Shown: positions 58,342 to 64,000 of the stretch, in pieces
How the letters are laid out: every line of letters begins with the position of its first letter
How positions within the stretch are numbered: position 1 is the first letter of the stretch
Assembly: GCA_017625695.1 (NCBI GenBank)
Contig: JAGAKI010000023.1
Span: 1-64,000, forward strand
DNA length: 64,000 nt
Direction of reading: 5' to 3'
DNA from: Clostridia bacterium
GTDB taxonomy: Bacteria > Bacillota > Clostridia > UMGS1840
The notes under the pieces: generated by a model
Databases searched by the model: none
Told to the model about the DNA's origin: nothing
The model's input: only the letters and a program-made list of their open reading frames with translations
Translations under genes and position numbers: made by a program

Positions 58342-59178
58342 ATGGACAAAACTTCACTCAATATCAATATACTATATGACAAAATGGGCAAAGCTGAAAA
58401 ACGAATTGCGGATTGGCTTCTTGAAAACCCGGGAGAAATTCTGCCGTTATCCATTGTTGACTTAGCCGAAAGATGTAACTGTAGTGAAGCAACAATCGTC
58501 CGTTTCGCAAAGCGACTTGGACTCAGTGGTTACCAGGAGCTAAAAATTTCTCTTGCCCAGGAAACGAACACCACTTCTGTCAGCACAAATATTACAAGCA
58601 ATGATTCCATAGAAGAAATCTACGATAAAGTTTGCAACGACATTTACTGCTCGTTAGAAAGAACCAAAATGGTACTGGACACAAGCGTACTGGAAAATGC
58701 CTGCAAAAAGATTTCTCTTGCAGAAAAAATCGTGATATTTGGTCTTGGAAATTCCGCCTCAATCGCTTTGGATGCCAGTCATAAATTACAACGAACCGGC
58801 TGTAACGCTCATGCTTATTCCGACAATCATATGCAAGTTATCGTTGCATCACACTTAACAAACAGGGATGTGGCCATCGCAATATCCCACTCCGGGTCCT
58901 CAAAAGACATTGTTGACGCCCTCAAAATTGCAAAAGAAGCCGGTGCAACAACCATCGCAATTACAAACAACGGAAAGTCACCCATTCAAAAATACAGTGA
59001 TTTAACTCTGTTTACTGCCTCTGATGAAACAAAACATAACATCCTTGCTCTGAATTCCAGAATTGCACAACTCTCAATTATCAATGCAATTTATTTTTAT
59101 CTTGTTTATAACCAATCCAAGAAATCTTTGGATTCTATTAAAGAAACCGAACATGCCCTCTTAAGCAAAAAATATTAG
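58342..59178 (+). CDS. RpiR/MurR-family transcriptional regulator (HTH + SIS)
   Basis: 278 residues. HTH_6 domain (1-80): YDKMGKAEKRIADWLLENPGEILPLSIVDLAERCNCSEATIVRFAKRLGLSGYQELKI; SIS sugar-phosphate-binding domain (110-240): CKKISLAEKIVIFGLGNSASIALDASHKLQRTG, AISHSGSSKDIVDALKIAKEAGATTIAITNN. Such regulators bind a phosphorylated sugar and switch a neighbouring catabolic operon. It is divergent to the nine-gene operon and faces matching palindromes. Confidence 0.93.
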   Translation: MDKTSLNINILYDKMGKAEKRIADWLLENPGEILPLSIVDLAERCNCSEATIVRFAKRLGLSGYQELKISLAQETNTTSVSTNITSNDSIEEIYDKVCNDIYCSLERTKMVLDTSVLENACKKISLAEKIVIFGLGNSASIALDASHKLQRTGCNAHAYSDNHMQVIVASHLTNRDVAIAISHSGSSKDIVDALKIAKEAGATTIAITNNGKSPIQKYSDLTLFTASDETKHNILALNSRIAQLSIINAIYFYLVYNQSKKSLDSIKETEHALLSKKY

Positions 59179-59345
59179 ATCAAATAAAAAATCTTAAAAA
59201 AACGAAGGGAGAACTGCTCCGTTTCACTATAATACAATCATTTTCTACGCATCTTTTTTTGATCATTCACATTCAGAAAGCCTACCATATTATCAATCAC
59301 AGAACGTTGGTATTGTAAGGTGATTCGTAAATTTTTCCTATGATA

Positions 59346-59380
59346 AAAGGCAGAAACGATTTGATTTCGTTTCTGCCTTT
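59346..59380 (-). terminator. terminator after RNase Y gene
   Basis: AAAGGCAGAAACGA and TCGTTTCTGCCTTT form a perfect 14-bp stem around a 7-base loop, followed by TTTTATC on the minus strand. It may also stop transcription from the regulator on the other strand. Confidence 0.85.
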
Positions 59381-59441
59381 AAAATTACTATCCTTATGAG
59401 TACACTCGTAAGAAAACGCTTTTTTATATTATCAATCCGAT

Positions 59442-60995
59442 TTATTTCGCGTAATCTACAACTCGGGTTTCACGAATCAGATTTACTTTAATCTGACCGG
59501 GATATTCCATTTCGTTTTCAATCTTTTTGGCAATTTCTCTACCAATTAAGATCATTGCTTCATCGTTGACATCATCCGGTTTTACCATAATACGAACTTC
59601 GCGACCTGCAGAAATTGCAAATGCTTTGTCCACACCTTTGAAAGAAGTAGCCACTTCTTCCAGTTTCTGCAACCGTTTGATATAGTTTTCGATGTTTTCT
59701 CTTCTTGCACCGGGTCTTGCTGCAGAGATCGCATCTGCTGCTGCTACGATGCAGGCAATGGTGCTTTCCGGTTCCACATCACCATGATGTGCCATAATTG
59801 CATTTAAGATAATTGCATCTTCTTTGTATTTTTTCGCAACATCGGCACCAATCTGAATATGAGAACCTTCCACTTCGTGGTCGATAGATTTTCCAATGTC
59901 GTGGAGTAAGCCGGCACGTTTTGCCAAGGTTACATCAATACCGAGTTCACCGGCAATGAGACCCGCAATCTGAGATACTTCAATAGAGTGCTGCAGAACA
60001 TTCTGACCGTAACTGGTTCTGTATTTCAAACGTCCAAGCAGGCGTACCAGTTCGGGATGCAGATTATGAACACCGGTATCAAAGGTTGCTGCTTCCCCTG
60101 CTTTTTTGATAGCATTTTCCACTTCTTTCTGGGATTTATGAAGCATTTCTTCGATTCTTGCCGGATGAATTCGTCCGTCCTGAATCAGTTTTTCCAAAGT
60201 CAGGCGGGCAATTTCACGGCGAACCGGGTCGAAACCGCTTAAAATAACCGCTTCCGGAGTATCGTCGATGATAAAGTCGATACCGGTCAGTTGTTCTAAG
60301 GTACGGATATTTCTACCTTCACGACCGATGATTCTGCCCTTCATATCTTCACTGGGCAACGCCACAACAGATACTGTAACATCCGAAACATGGTCAGAGG
60401 CACATCTCTGAATAGCACCGGTGATGATTTCTCTTGCCTTTTCGTCACAAACATCTTTAGTTTGCTCTTCGATTTCTTTAATTTTTAACGCTGCTTCCAC
60501 TCTTACTTCATCTTCAATATTCTTGATGAGGTAAGCTTTTGCTTCATCTTTTGTCAGCCCGGAAATCTTTTCTAAAATTTCCAACTGACGTTTCTGAATT
60601 TCGTTGGTCTGCTCAGTTTTTTCTTCCAACTGTTTTTCCCGGAGTTTCAGATTTTCTTCTTTTTTCTCAATGGTTTCTACCTTCTTATCCAGATGTTCTT
60701 CTTTCTGGATATTGCGTTTTTCCATCTTCTGAACTTCCAGGCGACGTTCTTTGATTTCTTTTTCTGCTTCAGTTCTTGTTTTTAAAATTTCTTCCTTAGC
60801 TTCAATCAGTGCTTCTTTCTTTTTTGCTTCCGATGTTTTGATTGCATCGTTTAAAATCTTTTTTGCCTGTTCTTCGGCACTGCCGATTTCTGCTTCTGCA
60901 ATTTTTTTACGGTATATAATACCCAGGCGGAATGCAATAATAAATGCAACAAGCGCTGAACCTAAGGAAATTGCTGTTACAACTAATGGACTCAT
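59442..60995 (-). CDS. rny: ribonuclease Y
   Basis: 517 residues from the ATG at 60995 (CGGAG upstream; an in-frame TTG precedes). Membrane anchor [22 protein letters not shown], a long coiled coil (~30-160), KH domain with [34 protein letters not shown], and HD domain with [34 protein letters not shown] and NAIMAHHGD. It is the main mRNA-decay endonuclease in many Firmicutes, acting at the membrane. Full length. Confidence 0.97.
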   Translation of the reverse strand: MSPLVVTAISLGSALVAFIIAFRLGIIYRKKIAEAEIGSAEEQAKKILNDAIKTSEAKKKEALIEAKEEILKTRTEAEKEIKERRLEVQKMEKRNIQKEEHLDKKVETIEKKEENLKLREKQLEEKTEQTNEIQKRQLEILEKISGLTKDEAKAYLIKNIEDEVRVEAALKIKEIEEQTKDVCDEKAREIITGAIQRCASDHVSDVTVSVVALPSEDMKGRIIGREGRNIRTLEQLTGIDFIIDDTPEAVILSGFDPVRREIARLTLEKLIQDGRIHPARIEEMLHKSQKEVENAIKKAGEAATFDTGVHNLHPELVRLLGRLKYRTSYGQNVLQHSIEVSQIAGLIAGELGIDVTLAKRAGLLHDIGKSIDHEVEGSHIQIGADVAKKYKEDAIILNAIMAHHGDVEPESTIACIVAAADAISAARPGARRENIENYIKRLQKLEEVATSFKGVDKAFAISAGREVRIMVKPDDVNDEAMILIGREIAKKIENEMEYPGQIKVNLIRETRVVDYAK

Positions 60996-61370
60996 ATTTT
61001 GCAATCTCCGTTTCTATATAGAAACCTTGCAAAAAAATAGCATCGGTACCCAAATATCCGATATTTCCCCCAAAAAGAATGGGTGAAAAAATATTTCTAT
61101 GTATTGCACCCCACAGATAGCCCTCTTTCCAAACGTTTTGTTTCCTCAAAAACCACGCTGAACCAGTTAATAAGAAACAGTAACCAAAGGTAAAAAACCA
61201 TCCTGACAACATCTCGGGACAATCAATAGCAAATGTTATAACTTCGTTTATATTTCTGAAAAAATATGAAAAATGAAACTAATTTATAAACAGATCTCAG
61301 ATAAGATAACCAATATCTTTTTTGCAATCTTCTATATCAAATTAAATTTTGGTTAGAATTAACCTCCTTT

Positions 61371-61399
61371 ATTTTACAACTTTTTCACCCTTCTGTCAA
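61371..61399 (-). promoter_or_regulatory. promoter of rny
   Basis: TTGACA (61394-61399), 17-base spacer, TAAAAT (61371-61376) on the minus strand. Confidence 0.78.
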
Positions 61400-61481
61400 G
61401 CGTTTTTTTCAATATTTTCATCACAATTCAAAACATTTTCACTCCCGGGGGTCGAAAAAAGAAGAATTTTATGGAAAAAGC

Positions 61482-61510
61482 TTTACAAAGTTATATAATA
61501 GTGATATAAT
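61482..61510 (+). promoter_or_regulatory. promoter of the Xer-like gene
   Basis: TTTACA (61482-61487), 17-base spacer, TATAAT (61505-61510) on the plus strand, about 30 bases upstream of the start codon. Confidence 0.75.
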
Positions 61511-61537
61511 TCTCTACACTTCATAAAAAAGAAGGGA

Positions 61538-62452
61538 ATGTCCGTCTTGGAACAAGTTGTAACAGAATTTCTGACGTTTTTAAAAGAAACACGACAAATG
61601 AAAGAAAATACTGTAAAATCTTATGAAAGAGATGTGAAATCCTTTCTTTCTTTTTCATGCTGTAACAGCTTTGAAACCTGGGAAGAAACCGGAAACAGCT
61701 TTCCAGAATACATAGAGCAATTAAAAAGATGCAACCGTTCTGCTTCAACCATTTCCCGAAATATTGCATCTCTTCGCTGTTTTTTTCGATATCTGAAAGG
61801 GAAAAATCTGTTACAAAAAGACCCCTCTAAAGGGCAAAAATACGAACGGCTTCCCGCACAAGAAGAATCTTATGAAGCTCTGCTGACCACCGACGAAGTA
61901 GACCGTCTGATCAGTCTTTCCAAAACCGAAGACATTAAGGGTTACCGGGACTGTGCCATATTGGAAACGCTATATGCCACCGGGTTAAAAGTGGGAGATT
62001 TTTTAAACCTGACCATTTCCGATTTGCATCTGAAAGAAGGCTATCTTACGGTTACAGCCGACGGACATACTCGTTATGTACCGCTGTATAAAGGAGCGTT
62101 AACCGCTATCCGGAACTATTTAAAACATTCCCGGAAATATCTGATTTCAAAACCGGGAACCGATGTTTTGTTTCTCAATCAGAACGGGCTTCCCCTTTCC
62201 CGCCAAGGTCTATGGAAGCTGTTGAAAACCTACGCACAAAAAGCAGGGATTTCCAAAGAATTAACTCCTCATCTGTTCCGGCGGAGTATGGCAATGCATC
62301 TGGTGGAAAACGGAGCTGACCTTTCTGTGGTACAGGAACTTCTGGGACACAAAAACATCGAACTGACCAAACGGTATGTAAAAAACTTTAAGCCGAAAAT
62401 CATTTCCGATTATACCAGATATCATCCGAAATCCCACCCCGGGGATGCTTAG
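61538..62452 (+). CDS. XerC/XerD-like tyrosine recombinase with altered catalytic residues
   Basis: 304 residues. N-terminal SAM-like core-binding domain (EFLTFLKETRQMKENTVKSYERDVKSFLSF, STISRNIASLRCFFRYLKGKNLLQKDP) and catalytic domain. The first catalytic Arg of the family (ATGLRVSEL) is Lys151 (ATGLKVGDF), and the lysine of the beta2-3 turn (usually GKGxKER) is replaced in TADGHTRYVPLY. The later HxxR (H245-LF-R248), H271 (LLGH) and nucleophile Y280 are present. Length is normal for Xer proteins. ATG 61538 has a close ribosome binding site; a TTG at 61547 would have better spacing. Probably a divergent Xer-like integrase or a recombinase with reduced activity, in contrast to the canonical XerD of chromosome-dimer resolution. 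Confidence 0.85.
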   Translation: MSVLEQVVTEFLTFLKETRQMKENTVKSYERDVKSFLSFSCCNSFETWEETGNSFPEYIEQLKRCNRSASTISRNIASLRCFFRYLKGKNLLQKDPSKGQKYERLPAQEESYEALLTTDEVDRLISLSKTEDIKGYRDCAILETLYATGLKVGDFLNLTISDLHLKEGYLTVTADGHTRYVPLYKGALTAIRNYLKHSRKYLISKPGTDVLFLNQNGLPLSRQGLWKLLKTYAQKAGISKELTPHLFRRSMAMHLVENGADLSVVQELLGHKNIELTKRYVKNFKPKIISDYTRYHPKSHPGDA

Positions 62453-62522
62453 TCACTTCTAAATCCCGGGGCACGACATACAATAGAACTAAAAAACATT
62501 TCCTATCGAAAGGATTTTACTT

Positions 62523-63656
62523 ATGAGACTTGCGAAACACAGTATATGTTGTTTGTTATGCTTTTTCATGTTGTTCTCCTCCTGTATCGTTATGGCAAAA
62601 CCTACGCCGCCCGTACCGGAAGCCACTTCCTATCTTTTGATGGAAGCCTCTACCGGAGAAATCCTGGCAGCTCAGAATGAAACCGAACCTCGTGCCATTG
62701 CCAGCATCACCAAGCTGATGACGGTACTTCTGATTTTGGAAGAACTGGACAAAGGCAACATCTCTTTATCCGATCAGGTAACCGCCAGTCTGAAAGCCAA
62801 TGAAATGGGCGGTTCGCAGATTTACCTCAAAGAAAACGAAGTGATGGATGTTGACACGCTGTTAAAATCCATTCTGGTTGCTTCTGCCAATGACTCCTGC
62901 GTAGCAATGGCAGAATACATTTCCGGAAGTGAAGAAGCCTTTGTCGAACGGATGAACCAAAGAGCAAACGAACTGGGACTAACTGCCACCGCATATAAAA
63001 ATGTGCACGGACTGGATGAGGACGGTCACCATTCCTCTGCAAAAGATATCGCTATACTGGCAAGAGAAGTATTAAAACATGAAACGGTGAGAAACTATAC
63101 CGGTATCTGGCAGGAAAAAATCCGTAATGATACTTTTGAATTGACTAACACCAACAAGCTCATTCGTTTTTATGACGGTGCTACCGGCTTAAAAACCGGC
63201 TCCACTACCAATGCAGGCTGTTGTCTGTGTGCAACCGCAAAACGAAACGGAATGGAACTGATTTCGGTTACTTTGAACTCTCCTACCGATGCAATTCGTT
63301 TTACGGATGCAAAAAAACTGTTAGATTTCGGATTTTCCAATTATGCACTGACTCCCCTTGCCAAAACCAACGAGGTATTTGCTCAGGCAAATATCCGCTA
63401 TGCAAAACAAGATACTGTTAACTTATATCCCAAAGAAAACTTACAGCTTCTCACCCTTAAAAACGAAACCCCGGACGTAACCCCCCGGGTAGAACTGTTT
63501 TCTGTGAAAGCTCCCCTTACCGGCGGAAGCGTATGCGGAAAGTTGGTATTTGAAGCCAACGGTGAAACTGTGAAAGAAACCGACCTGATTGTAACCGAAG
63601 ATATTGCGAAACAATCCTGGCTGGATACTGTAAAAGAATTTTTCAAGGTGATCTAA
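62523..63656 (+). CDS. D-alanyl-D-alanine carboxypeptidase, DacF-type
   Basis: 377 residues. Signal peptide (HSICCLLCFFMLFSSCIVMA). Penicillin-binding motifs: S61-ITK64, S121-AN123 and K224-TG226. Followed by the C-terminal PBP5-like domain (TPLAKTNEVFAQANIRYAKQDTVNLYPKENLQLL) and a short amphipathic end (QSWLDTVKEFFKVI) that would attach to the membrane. It trims the terminal D-Ala of peptidoglycan stem peptides. Length fits DacF/PBP5. Confidence 0.93.
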   Translation: MRLAKHSICCLLCFFMLFSSCIVMAKPTPPVPEATSYLLMEASTGEILAAQNETEPRAIASITKLMTVLLILEELDKGNISLSDQVTASLKANEMGGSQIYLKENEVMDVDTLLKSILVASANDSCVAMAEYISGSEEAFVERMNQRANELGLTATAYKNVHGLDEDGHHSSAKDIAILAREVLKHETVRNYTGIWQEKIRNDTFELTNTNKLIRFYDGATGLKTGSTTNAGCCLCATAKRNGMELISVTLNSPTDAIRFTDAKKLLDFGFSNYALTPLAKTNEVFAQANIRYAKQDTVNLYPKENLQLLTLKNETPDVTPRVELFSVKAPLTGGSVCGKLVFEANGETVKETDLIVTEDIAKQSWLDTVKEFFKVI

Positions 63657-64000
63657 TTGCAAAAGAAGCTCTCCGGATTTTTCTTCCGGAAAACCACAGC
63701 ACTGGTAGTTCTGATTTTGTTACAACTTGCCATTCTCCTGCTTTCTCTTTGGCGAATGGCAAGGTTTTTTCCTTATGTCTATGGTGCTCTTTTGCTCATT
63801 AGTATTGTGGTTTTAGTGTGGCTGATTAATTCAGATACCAATCCTTCCTATAAGCTGGCATGGACCATTCCTATTTTGACGGTCCCTGTGTTCGGCGGCT
63901 TTTTTTATTTGCTGTTCGGAACCTCCAAAGTCAGCTCACGCTTAAAAAAAAGCAGAGAATGTCAACAGAAATTTAAAACTCTGTACCTACAGCAAGACCC
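63657..64000 (+). CDS. cardiolipin synthase, N-terminal part (cut by window end)
   Basis: The frame opens at a TTG (63657) right after the stop of the carboxypeptidase gene, with AAGGTG upstream, and runs open to the window end (about 114 residues). It contains two hydrophobic helices (ALVVLILLQLAILLLSLW and VYGALLLISIVVLVWLI), then INSDTNPSYKLAWTIPILTVPVFGGFFYLLFG, the PLDc_N region of the Clostridia-type cardiolipin synthases. The catalytic HKD motifs would lie beyond the window. It joins two phosphatidylglycerols, in the membrane. Confidence 0.85.
   Translation, partial: MQKKLSGFFFRKTTALVVLILLQLAILLLSLWRMARFFPYVYGALLLISIVVLVWLINSDTNPSYKLAWTIPILTVPVFGGFFYLLFGTSKVSSRLKKSRECQQKFKTLYLQQD

Larger units (their letters stand above)
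61005..61537. other. 533-bp intergenic region between rny and the Xer-like gene
   Basis: Two divergent promoters (61371-61399 for rny and 61482-61510 for the recombinase). The rny message would have a leader of about 370 bases. At its start lies AAAGGAGG followed by a GGTTA-ATTC-TAACC hairpin but no start codon at normal distance. Further in are pairs of short GC-rich blocks near 61060-61130 that could fold. I see no gene. Confidence 0.5.

Noticed and set aside
60907..61212. Minus-strand 101-residue frame in the rny leader
   Set aside because: Overlaps the rny start in another frame, lacks a ribosome binding site and has unnatural composition.
1..64000. CRISPR arrays, tRNA or rRNA genes, complete insertion sequences
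   Set aside because: None seen: no regularly spaced repeats, no transposase, and the only tRNA-like structure is that of tmRNA.

Overview
The window reads as a chromosome segment of a low-to-middle G+C Gram-positive anaerobe, most likely an uncultured gut-type member of class Clostridia. The grounds are strong AGGAGG-type ribosome binding sites, Firmicute gene neighbourhoods (rpsF-ssb-rpsR, smpB-ssrA, RNase Y, a DacF-type carboxypeptidase followed by a Clostridia-type cardiolipin synthase), a tmRNA whose tag reads ANKNLAYAA, a fused electron transfer flavoprotein and orphan EutS/EutP proteins. I cannot name the species.

Layout. (A) 1-2.1 kb: minus-strand plasmid/ICE-type module (two ribbon-helix-helix proteins, a helix-turn-helix protein, the C-terminal remnant of a replication initiator) that ends abruptly near 2.10 kb. 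(B) 2.1-8.2 kb: plus-strand phage remnant with a complete diversity-generating retroelement (DGR): a BppU-like baseplate/receptor-binding protein with a 105-bp variable repeat, an Avd protein, the template repeat and a DGR reverse transcriptase, followed by tail/lysis genes (carbohydrate-binding-like protein, XhlA-like protein, NlpC/P60-like endolysin, holin). The remnant ends at the 3' end of ssrA. (C) 8.25-19.8 kb: housekeeping genes: ssrA, smpB, rpsR-ssb-rpsF, a secreted metallopeptidase, the aspartate/lysine operon asd-dapA-dapB-ACT, a strongly structured RNA ahead of a 65-residue acidic protein, eutS-eutP-metY, and a divergent nicotinamidase-like/nadE pair.

(D) 19.9-44.7 kb: a long exopolysaccharide (EPS) region, all on the minus strand. 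A 16-gene operon (flippase, glycosyltransferases, polymerase, phosphoglycosyl transferase, deacetylase, two Wzz-like co-polymerases, a phosphoesterase) starts at a consensus promoter at 41.5 kb and is preceded by a leader that resembles a divergent c-di-GMP-I (GEMM) riboswitch, with a terminator overlapping its closing stem. Upstream, a clearer GEMM riboswitch precedes an EAL phosphodiesterase gene followed by gtrA and an acetyltransferase. The operon itself encodes an EAL protein and a Wzz protein fused to a degenerate GGDEF domain, and a diguanylate cyclase gene lies at its end. The region looks like a self-contained c-di-GMP circuit controlling EPS.

(E) 44.8-47.9 kb: ROK sugar kinase, ATP-type phosphofructokinase, AEC-family permease. 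(F) 48.1-59.2 kb: a nine-gene catabolic operon (fucose-isomerase-like, FAD-linked oxidase, Fe-S protein, class II aldolase, PfkB kinase, IolB, DUF4867, FGGY kinase, fused EtfBA) under a divergent RpiR-type regulator with palindromic operator candidates. It looks like degradation of an unidentified sugar or polyol coupled to an ETF-linked oxidation. (G) 59.4-64 kb: RNase Y with a long leader, an Xer-like tyrosine recombinase with altered catalytic residues, a DacF-type D-Ala-D-Ala carboxypeptidase and the start of a cardiolipin synthase gene cut by the window edge.
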